Assembly: GCA_963711065.1 (NCBI GenBank)
Contig: CAVQCO010000008.1
Span: 62,001-126,000 of the forward strand
DNA: 64,000 nucleotides
Reading direction: 5' to 3'
DNA from: Bog-473 sp963711065
Lineage (GTDB): Bacteria > Actinomycetota > Acidimicrobiia > Acidimicrobiales > RAAP-2
A program made the translations under genes and the position numbers. Shown here one piece after another: positions 1 through 8,523 of the stretch; within the stretch, counting starts at the first letter, position 1, and every line of letters starts with the position of its first letter. Below the pieces are notes generated by a model that was given only the letters and a program-made list of their open reading frames with translations, made no database searches and was not told the origin of the DNA.

Positions 1-1277
1 TGGCGCCCGAGCCCGACATCCTGCGCCACGACGCCTCGCGGGCGTGGCGGGCGGGGCCCCGCAAGGCGTTCGCGGGGGTGACCGCGCAGTTGGCGGAACA
101 GGGCCACGAGCTGGCGGGCGTGGCCGTCGCATCGATGGTGCCGTCGCTCACCGCAGTCAGCGGCCGCGGCGTCCCCCTTCTCCCCGGCCTCCTCTACGGC
201 GACCGCGAGGGTCGCCCGGACGCCGAGTCGACCGGCGTCGGAACCCTTCCGGAGGGCGGCATGCCCGACGCCGAAGGCTTCCTGCGCTGGGCCGTCGGCG
301 CGGCCCCCGACGCCCGCGGCTACTGGCCGTGCCAGGCGGTAGCCACCTACGCGCTGTCGGGCCTGCCCGCCATCGACACCGGGGTCACGGCCGCGCTCGG
401 CGCGCTCCATGCCCGCGGGCGGTGGAACGCCGAGCTGCTCGCGTCCCTGGGTGTCGCCACGGCGCAGATGCCGACCGTGGTGCCCATGGGGCAGGCCGCC
501 GGCACGCTGCCGGGCAGCGACGCGGTGATCACCGGCGGCACCATCGACGCGCTCTGCGACCAGATCGTGGCGGGCGCGACGGAACCCGGCGACGTGCTCG
601 TGATCTTCGGGGCGACGCTCATCGTGTGGGCGGTGTGCGAGGAGTGGGTCGTGGCGCCCGGGTTGATCAGCTACCCCCACACCACCCGTGACCGCTTCCT
701 CATCGGCGGACCGAGCAACGCCGGCGCCCTGTTCGTGGACTGGGCCCGGGGCCTGTTGCGCGGCACGCCTCGGCCCGGACCCGAGCGGGAGCGGCTCGAG
801 CCGCGACTCGGCGACGCGGGCCGCGTCCCCGTCTGGCTTCCCTACGTGCGCGGCGAGCGCACCCCCTTCGAGGACCACTCGTTGCGCTCCAACCTCTACG
901 GGCTCGACATCGGCTCCGGGCCGGACGCGCTCGAACGCGCCGCGTACGAGGCGAGCGGCTTCGTCGTCCGGCGCATGCTGGACCGGGCCGGCGTCAAGGC
1001 GACGCGGATCATCGCCAGCGGTGGCGGGTCCCGCGTCACGGCCTGGATGTCGGCCGTGGCCGACGCCACGAACCTCCCCGTCGACACCGTCGCCGTGCCG
1101 GAGGGGGCGGCCCTCGGTGCCGCCTACTTCGCGCGCCTGGCCGCCGGGCTCGAGACGTCGCTGGACGACTCGACGCGCTGGGCGGCGGTGGGGCGCACGA
1201 TCGAGCCCGACCCCGTCTGGGTGCGCGCCGCCGAGGCGCGCTACGTGCGCTTCAGCGAGCTGGGCACCGGCGCCTGA
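1..1277 (+). CDS. FGGY-family carbohydrate kinase (5' end outside window)
   Basis: Reading is open from base 3 to the TGA at 1275-1277, so only the C-terminal ~424 residues are present. The fragment has the FGGY kinase fold signatures: a glycine-rich GDREG segment near the start, a GGTIDALCDQ stretch, and the C-terminal ATP-binding block with ASGGGSR followed by PEGAALGAA, as in xylulokinases and glycerol kinases. The family phosphorylates sugars or polyols with ATP in the cytoplasm. The substrate cannot be read from the sequence; xylulose-type is most likely. The 3' end overlaps the convergent alcohol dehydrogenase by 37 bp. The neighbouring ADH and SDR suggest a polyol or sugar-alcohol catabolic locus. 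Confidence 0.85.
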   Translation, partial: APEPDILRHDASRAWRAGPRKAFAGVTAQLAEQGHELAGVAVASMVPSLTAVSGRGVPLLPGLLYGDREGRPDAESTGVGTLPEGGMPDAEGFLRWAVGAAPDARGYWPCQAVATYALSGLPAIDTGVTAALGALHARGRWNAELLASLGVATAQMPTVVPMGQAAGTLPGSDAVITGGTIDALCDQIVAGATEPGDVLVIFGATLIVWAVCEEWVVAPGLISYPHTTRDRFLIGGPSNAGALFVDWARGLLRGTPRPGPERERLEPRLGDAGRVPVWLPYVRGERTPFEDHSLRSNLYGLDIGSGPDALERAAYEASGFVVRRMLDRAGVKATRIIASGGGSRVTAWMSAVADATNLPVDTVAVPEGAALGAAYFARLAAGLETSLDDSTRWAAVGRTIEPDPVWVRAAEARYVRFSELGTGA

Positions 1278-2524
1278 CCCGACGGCGCCACGTTGGGCGC
1301 GAAGGCCACCTTCAGCGCGCCGCTCTGGTCCTGGCGCGCCAGCGCCTTGAGCGCCGGCCACCACTCCCCGAGCCCGAAGCGGTGGGTGAGCATGGGGGTG
1401 AGGTCGAGCCGGCCCTCGTCGACCAGCCGGAGGTAGTGGGCGATGGCGTGCTGCCGACGTCCCTCGAAGTCCTCCAGGCCGAACGCGTTCGACCCCGCGA
1501 TCGTGATCTCCTTGAAGTAGATGGGGGTGGACTCCCACCGTTCCGGCGTGGCCACGCCGGTGTAGACGAGCCGCCCGCGCTCGGCCAGCACCCGCACGCC
1601 GACCTCGAGGGTCTCCGCCTTCGCGATGGAGTCGTAGACGACGTCGATGTGGCCGGGATGCGTCACGGGGAGGCCGTCGAGCGGTTGGTGGAGGACGGCG
1701 CCCGACCACTCCGCCAGGGCCTCGACCAGTGCCAGCCGCGGCTCGTGGGCGAAGACGGCGGAGGCCCCGAAGCGCAGGGCCATCGCGCGCTGGGCCTCGA
1801 AGCGCGCCACGACGCCGACCTCCACGCCGGGGTACAGGGTGGTGAGGATGGCCACACTGGTCAGGCCGAGCGCGCCGGCCCCGTACACGAGGACGCGGCC
1901 CGAGGGCGGGGGCGGGTGGCGCACGATGGCGTGGAAGGACACGGAGAAGGGGTCGGCGAGCACGGCGGCCTCGTCGGAGATGCCGTCGGGGACGGGGATC
2001 AGCATGGAGTCGTGGGCGGCGAGTTGCTCGGCCCAGGCGCCGGGGGCGCCCGTGATCACGCCGATGTGGACACCGGGCCCGAGGTCGCCTTTGGTGAAGC
2101 TCCAGCACAGGCTGAGGTCGCCGGCCTGGCAGGCCGGGCACGGCGGGTCGATGCCACGGGGCCCGCAGGTGAGCCACGGGTTGAGCACCACGCGCTGGCC
2201 GACGTCGAGGCCGCGCGCCTCGGGGCCGAGCGCCACCACCTCGGCCACGACCTCGTGGCCCGGGACGTGGGGGAGCGAGGAGAAGGCGGCCATCGGATTG
2301 TCGAGGTCGCCGGTGTTGAAGTCGCCCAGCACCAACTTGGCGTCGGACCCGCAGATGCCCGAGAGGATCGGCCGCGTGACCACCCAGTCGGGGCGCACCA
2401 GGCGCGCGTCGTCGATCTCGTGCAGGCCGAAGGGGATCCCCGCCAGCATCCTCTCGAGGTCGTCGTGCGGGGTCGGCCGGACCTCGTCCTCTGCCGGTGG
2501 TGCGCCGAAGAGGAGCGCCTTCAC
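1241..2524 (-). CDS. Zinc-dependent medium-chain alcohol dehydrogenase
   Basis: A 427-aa MDR dehydrogenase. The N-terminal GroES-like domain has the catalytic zinc motifs CGSD (about residue 58) and GHE in HVPGHEV. It is followed by a structural-zinc-like cysteine cluster (CGPRGIDPPCPACQ...LC), and the Rossmann domain contains GAGALG. It should oxidise an alcohol or polyol with NAD(P)+. The insertion around the cysteine cluster and the long N-terminus make it longer than the usual ~350 aa. Its ATG overlaps the SDR stop by 4 bp (ATGA), so the two are probably translated together. The exact substrate is unknown. Confidence 0.88.
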   Translation of the reverse strand: MKALLFGAPPAEDEVRPTPHDDLERMLAGIPFGLHEIDDARLVRPDWVVTRPILSGICGSDAKLVLGDFNTGDLDNPMAAFSSLPHVPGHEVVAEVVALGPEARGLDVGQRVVLNPWLTCGPRGIDPPCPACQAGDLSLCWSFTKGDLGPGVHIGVITGAPGAWAEQLAAHDSMLIPVPDGISDEAAVLADPFSVSFHAIVRHPPPPSGRVLVYGAGALGLTSVAILTTLYPGVEVGVVARFEAQRAMALRFGASAVFAHEPRLALVEALAEWSGAVLHQPLDGLPVTHPGHIDVVYDSIAKAETLEVGVRVLAERGRLVYTGVATPERWESTPIYFKEITIAGSNAFGLEDFEGRRQHAIAHYLRLVDEGRLDLTPMLTHRFGLGEWWPALKALARQDQSGALKVAFAPNVAPSGQAPVPSSLKRT

Positions 2525-3303
2525 GACCCGGCTTCCCCCGTGAGGGCGCGCATGCCGAGCATGAAGGCGTCGATGTCCGACGTCTTGAACTCAATGACGC
2601 TCTTCATGTCGGGCAGGTAGTGCTCGAAGCGGTCGCTGTCGATGGCGTCCACAATCGCCCCGGCGATCTCCTCCGGCGGCACCTTGGGGCCGTCGTAGAG
2701 GGGTGCGTCGTTGTCGGGCTGGTCCCAGATCTCGGTGTCGATGGCGCCGGGGAGGATCAACTTCACCGAGACGCCGGTCCGGTCGAGGTCGATCGCCATG
2801 GACTCGCTCCACCCGGCCAGCGCGAACTTCGATCCGGAGTAGGCCGCCTCCGTCGTGATCCCCAACCGGCCGCCGAGGCTCGACACGTTGACGATCGTCC
2901 CCGAGGCTCGGGCGAGCATCCGGGGCAGCAGGGCCAGCGAGATCGCCACGGGGGACAGGTAGTTGATCCGCATGGTGCGCTCGACCTCCGCCATGGTGAG
3001 GTGGGTGACGTGCCGGCGCATCGGGACGGCGGCGTTGTTGATCACGACGTCGAGCCCCCCGTAGTGGTCCCAGATCTCGAGGGCCAGGTCGGCCGCCGCG
3101 GCGGGGTCCGAGAGATCCGCCGCCCAGCGCGCCGACGCGGGCGCGCGGTCGCGGCAGTCGGCGAGGACCTCGTCGAGCCGGTCGGCACGGCGGGCGACCA
3201 GGGCGACCGTGTCGCCCCGGGATGCCAGCTCGCGGGCCACGGCGGCGCCGATGCCCGATGACGCGCCGGTCACGAGGACCGTCCGGCCGTTCCCTGGACT
3301 CAC
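2521..3303 (-). CDS. SDR-family NAD(P)-dependent oxidoreductase
   Basis: A classical short-chain dehydrogenase of 260 aa. It has the nucleotide-binding TGASSGIG (residues 12-19), an NNAA motif, the NVSS strand and the catalytic pair Tyr155-x3-Lys159 in AYSGSK. The reading frame stays open upstream into the tRNA-His gene, but I place the start at GTG 3303, because GGGGGAGG lies 7-8 nt before it and the Rossmann fold then begins normally. It precedes the alcohol dehydrogenase with a 4-bp overlap. The two probably act on the same carbonyl/alcohol pathway as the FGGY kinase. Substrate unknown. Confidence 0.88.
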   Translation of the reverse strand: MSPGNGRTVLVTGASSGIGAAVARELASRGDTVALVARRADRLDEVLADCRDRAPASARWAADLSDPAAAADLALEIWDHYGGLDVVINNAAVPMRRHVTHLTMAEVERTMRINYLSPVAISLALLPRMLARASGTIVNVSSLGGRLGITTEAAYSGSKFALAGWSESMAIDLDRTGVSVKLILPGAIDTEIWDQPDNDAPLYDGPKVPPEEIAGAIVDAIDSDRFEHYLPDMKSVIEFKTSDIDAFMLGMRALTGEAGS

Positions 3304-3375
3304 TCTCGAACCTCCCCCGACCGCACGGTGGTGTTCGTGACGCGGCCTCCCGGTAGGGAGACCGGCACGTTTCGG

Positions 3376-3450
3376 GGTGAGCGAGGGGTCTCGAACCCCC
3401 GACCTCCAGGACCACAACCTGGCGCTCTAACCAACTGAGCTACGCCCACC
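3376..3450 (-). tRNA. tRNA-His (GTG)
   Basis: A cloverleaf folds on the minus strand. The acceptor arm GTGGGCG pairs with CGCTCAC, with an extra 5' G (G-1) facing a C discriminator, the hallmark of tRNA-His. The D arm is GCTC/GAGC. The anticodon stem CCAGG/CCTGG presents TTGTGGT, anticodon GTG. The T arm is GGGGG/CCCCT-type with TTCGAGA. The CCA end is not encoded. It is divergent from tRNA-Arg, 134 bp away. Confidence 0.95.
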
Positions 3451-3584
3451 GAGGGGCACAAGTGTGGCACACCGGCCCGCAGGGCAGGGCACGACGGACG
3501 ACTCGCGCCGTGACACGCCGGGGCCGGATGGCACGCCGGCGAAGCGGGCTATGTCAGGCTTGGTGCGCCGGCGTGGGCCGGCCT

Positions 3585-3658
3585 GCCCCGGTGGCCGAGC
3601 GGACTTAGGCAACGGACTTCTAATCCGTGTTACGCAGGTTCGAATCCTGCCCGGGGCG
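3585..3658 (+). tRNA. tRNA-Arg (TCT)
   Basis: A perfect 7-bp acceptor stem GCCCCGG/CCGGGGC. The anticodon stem ACGGA/TCCGT has loop CTTCTAA (anticodon TCT, reading AGA/AGG), and the T stem is GCAGG/CCTGC with TTCGAAT. The discriminator is G and CCA is not encoded. Its 3' end is repeated at 13.56 and 18.13 kb, and the low-GC stretch begins immediately after it. This makes it the likely integration target of a genomic island. Confidence 0.95.
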
Positions 3659-3661
3659 CTC
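3647..3661 (+). other. Putative left attachment site (attL) in the tRNA-Arg 3' end
   Basis: CTGCCCGGGGCGCTC, covering the 3' half of the T stem, the acceptor strand, the discriminator and 3 bp beyond. The same 15 bp recur in the same orientation at 13556-13570, and 13 of them at 18130-18142. Site-specific integration into a tRNA 3' end normally leaves an intact tRNA on one side and a partial copy on the other, as seen here. The core is short and GC-rich, so chance alone is not excluded. Confidence 0.5.
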
Positions 3662-3674
3662 TGTGATGCTCAAG

Positions 3675-3717
3675 GGGATAAGGGATAAGGCCGGCGAAAT
3701 GCCGCACCTACCCCAAC
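3675..3717 (+). repeat. 43-bp inverted repeat, left copy
   Basis: Bases 3675-3717 recur exactly in reverse complement at 13508-13550. Beyond a 6-bp indel the similarity continues for about 16 more bases (to ~3739 here). The unit begins with two GGGATAAGG-like steps and contains a small CGGC-GAAAT-GCCG hairpin. It lies 17 bp downstream of tRNA-Arg, and its partner abuts the second copy of the tRNA 3' end. It is probably the terminal repeat of the mobile segment or of a lost insertion sequence. The rest of the gap to 4039 shows no gene. Confidence 0.85.
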
Positions 3718-4039
3718 CGACCCGCCGGCCACCCGCCCGCTGCAGCACGCCCCGGCCCTTCAAGGCCGCGGAAAGGTGGCTAGCCTCCCGACCGCGGGCC
3801 ACCCGCCCCGCCTGATCGAATCCGCCCCTCACGGAGGTAAGGGTGCCCACCGAACAACCCGGAATATTTGGCGTAGTCAGCTACAAATGACCCACGAGGG
3901 GGTCCAGCGAGTCGGGCGCAAATCCTGTTGGCCGATGACATCACGTTTCTGGCTCAGGTCGGCTGGGTTGTCGTGACTGGGAATGTCCACACGAGCAGTG
4001 GCAATGTAGAATTTCGAGACGAGACGTCGAGAGGGAAAC

Positions 4040-4699
4040 GTGACGCAAGCTCACTTCGACGACGCCGATGTGTACGGTGCCGACATCTACACCGAGCCGG
4101 AGCCAGACGTGCACACGCTGGCGAACCTCGGCCCTCTTCGTCATCTCGCCGGCACGTGGAGGGGGATTGGCAGCGACGTGCATCCCACCGTCGACGTGAC
4201 CGGCTCCGATCGTTTCGATGAGACCTACCGGCTTGAGCCAATCGATCCTCAAACGAACGGACCGCAGCTCCTCTACGGACTTCGGTACCACACCCACCTC
4301 GTGAAGCCCGGAGAGGTCGAGACATTTCATGATCAGGTTGGGTACTGGCTCTGGGATCCGGTGGCCGAGGTCGTGATGCTGACACTCGGGATCCCCCGAG
4401 GCCAGACCCTCTTGGCGGGCGGCCGGTCCAGTGCCGACGCCCGCCGGTTTGAAGTGCATGCTCTCCGAGGGTCGGAAACCTTTGGGATCACCTCGAACCC
4501 GTTCCTCGACCGAGCGTTCCGGACACTCCGTTACCGCCAGGTCGTGATGGTCAATGACGACGGCTCGTGGTCGTACGAGGAAGAGGCGGTCATGGAGGTG
4601 GAGGGGCGTCGGTCCCCGATCCACCACATCGACCGCAACACCCTCGTGCTTGTCGCCCCTCCCGATCCCAATCCTTTGGCCGGAGGGGTGCATCGCTGA
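4040..4699 (+). CDS. Heme-binding beta-barrel (nitrobindin/DUF1794-like) protein
   Basis: A 219-aa soluble protein starting at GTG with GAGAGGGA 6-8 nt upstream. It contains the nitrobindin-type G-x-W-x-G-x-G signature (GTWRGIGS, near residue 38), a run of predicted beta strands, and a C-terminal IHHIDRNT segment where the family's heme-ligand histidine is expected. Related proteins bind ferric heme and react with NO or peroxynitrite. It is the first gene of the island after tRNA-Arg and has its own upstream region. A TAGAAT box at 4007-4012 could be a -10 element, but no good -35 is visible. The family call rests on motif similarity only. Confidence 0.6.
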   Translation: MTQAHFDDADVYGADIYTEPEPDVHTLANLGPLRHLAGTWRGIGSDVHPTVDVTGSDRFDETYRLEPIDPQTNGPQLLYGLRYHTHLVKPGEVETFHDQVGYWLWDPVAEVVMLTLGIPRGQTLLAGGRSSADARRFEVHALRGSETFGITSNPFLDRAFRTLRYRQVVMVNDDGSWSYEEEAVMEVEGRRSPIHHIDRNTLVLVAPPDPNPLAGGVHR

Positions 4700-5154
4700 A
4701 CCTGGGCTGCCCGACCCGTCGATGGCCGCTGCATCTGAACAGGTTCCGTTTCGAGCACACCATCCAGGGATCCTCCTTGTCCAATGGCCTTATGGCGGTG
4801 GCTCGATCGACCCTGCCTGGACCGAGAACGGACCTGCGCCAGCCGCCAAGGCGAGGCTGCCTTTGTGCCATTTCCTGAAGGCCAGCTTCAAAGCGATGCT
4901 ACTTCCGCTCTCAACCACAGCTCCCCGGTACAGGGAGCACGGGTGTCCCCATGCACAGGGCAGGTGGGGACAGTTCTGCACAACGAGGATAGGGCGGTCG
5001 TCTTGGCTCTTGCAGAAGCCGAGCTTGCGAGGCTGGAGGTCGTCATTTGTGCCGCCGAGACTGAGCCTTCGCGAGCTTCAGACGTGCCACCCACCCGGTA
5101 AAGGCGACGCGTGAGGCAGTACCGTGCACCTGAGGATCGGCTGAGAGGGTTTTC
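4700..5154. other. 455-bp intergenic stretch without a recognisable gene
   Basis: Short open frames run through here on both strands, but none has a ribosome-binding site with a recognisable protein, and their peptides overlap in several frames. A TACCGT box at 5120-5125, 29 nt before the next start, could serve as -10 for the Bax inhibitor gene. I see no RNA gene. It may be decayed sequence within the island. Confidence 0.4.
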
Positions 5155-5817
5155 GTGAGCGAGTGGGCCCCCGAATACGAGACCGGTGGGGGGTTCGTCC
5201 GGTCAGGGGACACCCGAACCCTGTTCGGGCAGACGATGGGGCTCGTCGCGGTCACGGCTGGACTGTTCGCACTCGGGGCCTATCTGGGCCGCTCGCTGTC
5301 GTACGGGCTTGGATTCGCGCTCTATCTCGTCGCACTCGGCTGCCTGATCGCGATGCGGTTCGCCGTGCGGCGTTCGGGCTCGTCCGCGGTGGGCCTGCTC
5401 TTCTTCTTTGGGCTGCTCATCGGGCTGGCGACCGCGCCGACTCTGGCGTATTACGCGAACGCGAATCCCGAGGCGCTCTGGCAGGCGGGCGGAGCGACGG
5501 CGCTGTTCATGCTTGGGTTGGGCACAGCAGGCTACGGCAGCCGACGCGACCTATCGGTTCTCGCACGTGCTTGCGTTTGGGCGCTCCTCATCCTCATCCT
5601 GTTCGGCATCGTCTTGATCTTCGTCCAGATCCCGAACGGCGCGCTCATCTATTCAGTCGCCGGTCTGGTTATCTTCGCGGGTCTGACGATGTTCGACTTC
5701 CAGAGGCTGAGACGGATTCGTGACATTGACTCCGCTCCGATTCTGGCCGCATCCATCTTCCTGGACGCTCTCAACGTATTCCTGTTCTTCTTGAACATCT
5801 TCAACAGGCGGGAATGA
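5155..5817 (+). CDS. Bax inhibitor-1/YccA-family membrane protein
   Basis: A 220-aa integral membrane protein with seven hydrophobic segments. It shows the family pattern near the C-terminus: a MFDFQRLRRIRD loop followed by SIFLDALNVFLFFLNIFNRRE, matching the usual LYLDFxNLFLxLLxIF ending. Family members are inner-membrane proteins, some acting as pH-sensitive Ca2+ leaks. The bacterial role is poorly defined and generally stress-related. The start is GTG 5155 with GAGAGGG upstream. It sits alone, convergent with the PAP2 gene. Base composition is clearly less GC-rich than in the flanking chromosome. Confidence 0.85.
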   Translation: MSEWAPEYETGGGFVRSGDTRTLFGQTMGLVAVTAGLFALGAYLGRSLSYGLGFALYLVALGCLIAMRFAVRRSGSSAVGLLFFFGLLIGLATAPTLAYYANANPEALWQAGGATALFMLGLGTAGYGSRRDLSVLARACVWALLILILFGIVLIFVQIPNGALIYSVAGLVIFAGLTMFDFQRLRRIRDIDSAPILAASIFLDALNVFLFFLNIFNRRE

Positions 5818-5848
5818 ACGGCGGGACCCCAGAAACCGGCACGCTCCC

Positions 5849-6472
5849 TCAGGCGCCCGGACGGCGGGACAGGGGACCGATTCGGAGGGTGGCGTCGCTG
5901 ACCACGGTGGCCAAGGCGCAGCCAAGGATCCCACCGGCGATGACGTCGGTCGGATAGTGCACGCCGGTGTGGATACGGCTGTAGCCGACGACGGTGGCCA
6001 GACCGAAGAGGGGTGCCGACAATAGGGGGAAATCGGCGCTGACGGCCGTGGCAAAAGCAAAGGCGGACGCTGTGTGCCCCGAAGGGAACGAACTGGACGT
6101 CGGCATGCGTGCCGCCCGGGCCGCGTTGAAGGTGGGGCGCTCGGGCCGCTGCCGGGGTAGGGCCTGCTTCACGGCCAGGTTCGCCGTGATTGACGTGACG
6201 CCCAGGGCTGTGAGCGCGCGAACGGCTGCTCGTCGACCCTGTGCACCGCCCGTCAGTGCCAGTGCAGCGGCGATCACGACCCAGAGCTGCCCGTAGTTCG
6301 CGGCGTTCGAGATCCAGGTGACCGGCGCATCGAGGGCTGGTGTCGATGTGCGTGCAACGGCGTCGTAGACGGCTTCGTCCAAAGCGTAGACATCCGCCAT
6401 CAGCCGACGACGCAGTTCGTGAAGAGTTCGAAAAGGCCTGGAGATCTGAGCGGGCTCCTCGGCGGCGGTCAT
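5849..6472 (-). CDS. PAP2-superfamily lipid phosphatase
   Basis: A 207-aa membrane protein with the three-part phosphatase signature: KQALPRQRP (K-x6-RP type), PSGH, and SRIHTGVHYPTD (SR-x5-H-x3-D). The family hydrolyses phosphatidic acid, undecaprenyl diphosphate or similar lipid phosphates at the membrane. The frame is open further upstream, but ATG 6472 overlaps the TGA of the diacylglycerol-kinase-like gene by 4 bp (ATGA), so I take it as the coupled start. Pairing with a lipid kinase suggests opposing steps of one lipid phosphate cycle. The substrate is inferred, not shown. Confidence 0.85.
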   Translation of the reverse strand: MTAAEEPAQISRPFRTLHELRRRLMADVYALDEAVYDAVARTSTPALDAPVTWISNAANYGQLWVVIAAALALTGGAQGRRAAVRALTALGVTSITANLAVKQALPRQRPERPTFNAARAARMPTSSSFPSGHTASAFAFATAVSADFPLLSAPLFGLATVVGYSRIHTGVHYPTDVIAGGILGCALATVVSDATLRIGPLSRRPGA

Positions 6473-7893
6473 GCGCTCCTCTCGGACTCGACTGCGCTCA
6501 CGATGCCGCTCGGTCGACCACGGACGATTCGGCTGAGGCCGACGAGAGTGGACGCTCGCAACGGTGTCCACTCGAAAGCGGGTGAGGCTCCGGATTGTCC
6601 GCTACCGATGCGGACGCGGAGCGCGGCTGGGCGAATTGCGAAGCGGAGAGGAGTTGCCCAGGAGCGCGCCTCGCCATCGGCGGCCGCGGCCACCGGATGC
6701 GGTCCTCTTACCTCTAGCTCTCGGGCCGTCCACTGTCGCCAACCTTCATAGCGCTCAGGGTGACCGGCGATTTCCAGAGCGACCAGTCGGTTCACGTCGG
6801 TCGGTCGGGTGATCGAGAGTGTCGCCACCCCGAGCGTGCCCGTGTTCACGCGAGGGCGCGAACCGAAGCCGGTCAGGCTGGACAACGTGTAGGGGTTGTT
6901 GGACACCTGGATGACCTTCGCTGTGGCAATGGGTCCGTCCGGACCATCGACGCTCAGCTCCATCGGTGCTGCATCGGGTCCCAGCAAGTCGGGCAGCATC
7001 TCGGCCACCGTCCGGCGCTTGGCTTCGCGGTACCCGGGGGTGGCCACGATGCTCGCGTAGAGGCCGAGTGACACATTGTTGACGAAGACCTCTCCATTCA
7101 CCTCGCCCAGGTCGATCGTCGTTTCACGGGCGGGTCCGAAAGCATCGAGGGCACGCACGGGGTCATCGCGGTCGATTCCGAGGTCGAGGGCGAGATGGTT
7201 GCGCGTGCCGGCCGGGACGCACACGAAGGGCAGCTCGTGGTCGGCTGCCACGGCCGCGACCACTGCTTGTGAGCCGTCGCCCCCCGCCATGCCCAGCGCG
7301 TCCGCCCCTCGGGTCACCGCTGCCTCGGCGAGCAGTCGCAGGTCGTCGTGACGCTGGAGCAGCACGGGCTCAATCCCTCGACGACGTGACTCGTTGGCCA
7401 GGTTCAGCTTCGTCACTTTGCCGCCGCCGGACCTGGGGTTCATGAAGATGACGCCATGCTGTGTGGCCGGTACGGGGTGCCAGCGCTCGTCGAGGACCCG
7501 GCGGACCTCCCAGCGCAGCGCCAGTGTCCCGAGCGCCCACGCGGCGGCGATGCCGAAGATCGCGATCGCCACCGCCACGATGCCCCGACCGTCCACGACC
7601 AAGATGGCGACCGTTCCGAGCACCAGGAGCACGGCGGCGGTCGTGGTCAACCAACGGAATCGTCGATTGGTGGCGGCGATCCACAGCGCCGAGATACCAA
7701 GCGTGCCGGTCAGAATCGCACCCACGAAGTAGACGATATTGTGTGCCGTGAGCACCGCGACGGTGATGACAGTTGCGCACGTGACCACCAGTGCCCCGCC
7801 TGCCGCGACCCGCGATCCGAACGGAGGTTCACCGAGCCGAGAATGGGCCGTCGCCGGGGTCACCATTCGCTCCGTTGGGCCATCAGTCGCCAT
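6469..7893 (-). CDS. Diacylglycerol kinase-like lipid kinase with membrane N-terminus
   Basis: 474 aa. Residues ~28-125 contain about four hydrophobic helices. A DAGK catalytic domain follows: NPRSGGGK (152-159), GGDGS (204-208) and PAGTRNHLALDLG. The family transfers ATP phosphate to diacylglycerol, ceramide or related lipids. The membrane-embedded N-terminus should place the catalytic domain at the cytoplasmic face. It is the first gene of an operon with the PAP2 phosphatase (4-bp overlap). Homologues with multi-helix N-termini occur in actinobacteria, but the lipid substrate is undetermined. Confidence 0.85.
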   Translation of the reverse strand: MATDGPTERMVTPATAHSRLGEPPFGSRVAAGGALVVTCATVITVAVLTAHNIVYFVGAILTGTLGISALWIAATNRRFRWLTTTAAVLLVLGTVAILVVDGRGIVAVAIAIFGIAAAWALGTLALRWEVRRVLDERWHPVPATQHGVIFMNPRSGGGKVTKLNLANESRRRGIEPVLLQRHDDLRLLAEAAVTRGADALGMAGGDGSQAVVAAVAADHELPFVCVPAGTRNHLALDLGIDRDDPVRALDAFGPARETTIDLGEVNGEVFVNNVSLGLYASIVATPGYREAKRRTVAEMLPDLLGPDAAPMELSVDGPDGPIATAKVIQVSNNPYTLSSLTGFGSRPRVNTGTLGVATLSITRPTDVNRLVALEIAGHPERYEGWRQWTARELEVRGPHPVAAAADGEARSWATPLRFAIRPAALRVRIGSGQSGASPAFEWTPLRASTLVGLSRIVRGRPSGIVSAVESERSA

Positions 7894-8523
7894 GACGATC
7901 AGTCTCGCGTGTGATCCGTTCGTGACCCCGTTTTGTTCGCGTCTCCTTCGGGTCCATCAGCTGTACTGGTCCATACCGTCGGCGGAACAGGGAATACGCG
8001 ACGAAGCCGGCTGGAAGCGGTAGCCAGTACGAAGATCGGCTTCAGCCGTTTGGCCCGACTCGGGAATCGCCTCAGGCCTGATCGGGATCCGGTGCGTCAT
8101 CAGGCCTGTGTCCTTTCAAGGCGGCCTTCGCCTCCAATCTGCGCCTATGCCGATATGGACTGCGGTGGAGTCTTCAGCCTGCATCGGCCGTATCCACACA
8201 TACTGGCCTGGGAATCCGCTCGTCATCCCGGGTTCGGGATTCCCGGTCGGATGGGAGCCATCGGCCTGTCGGGCGCTCTGAGGTTGCGGACGTGCGGAAT
8301 CAACGTGAGTACGGCGTGGAAGTGATGGTCTGCGCTGCCGATCACACAGCTGTGAGAAGGGGGAAGTTAGCCTTCTGGGAGCAATTTCTTAGAAGGCGAC
8401 CCGAGTTGATCGCATCATCGAGGAGCACAGACGGGTACATCCGGGCTCATGCCGGCATCATGAATCGTGGGGACGAGATGTCCCCGCAAGCATTTGCTGG
8501 TCTCCAACGGGAACGAGGCATCA
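7894..8523. other. 630-bp intergenic region with palindromes, no gene recognised
   Basis: This lies between two divergent genes. Visible structure: the palindrome TCAGGCCTGA at 8072-8081, with a second near-copy at 8100-8108; TCACA-CAGC-TGTGA at 8342-8355; and a hairpin GCCTTCT...AGAAGGC at 8370-8397 with a 14-nt loop. These could be operators or leader hairpins for the AI-2E gene. An 80-codon open frame at 8292-8534 overlaps the true start of that gene and resembles nothing I know. Confidence 0.4.

Noticed and set aside
4784..5101. A 105-codon open frame between the nitrobindin-like and Bax inhibitor genes.
   Set aside because: No ribosome-binding site, no recognisable domain, and equally long frames overlap it in other phases.
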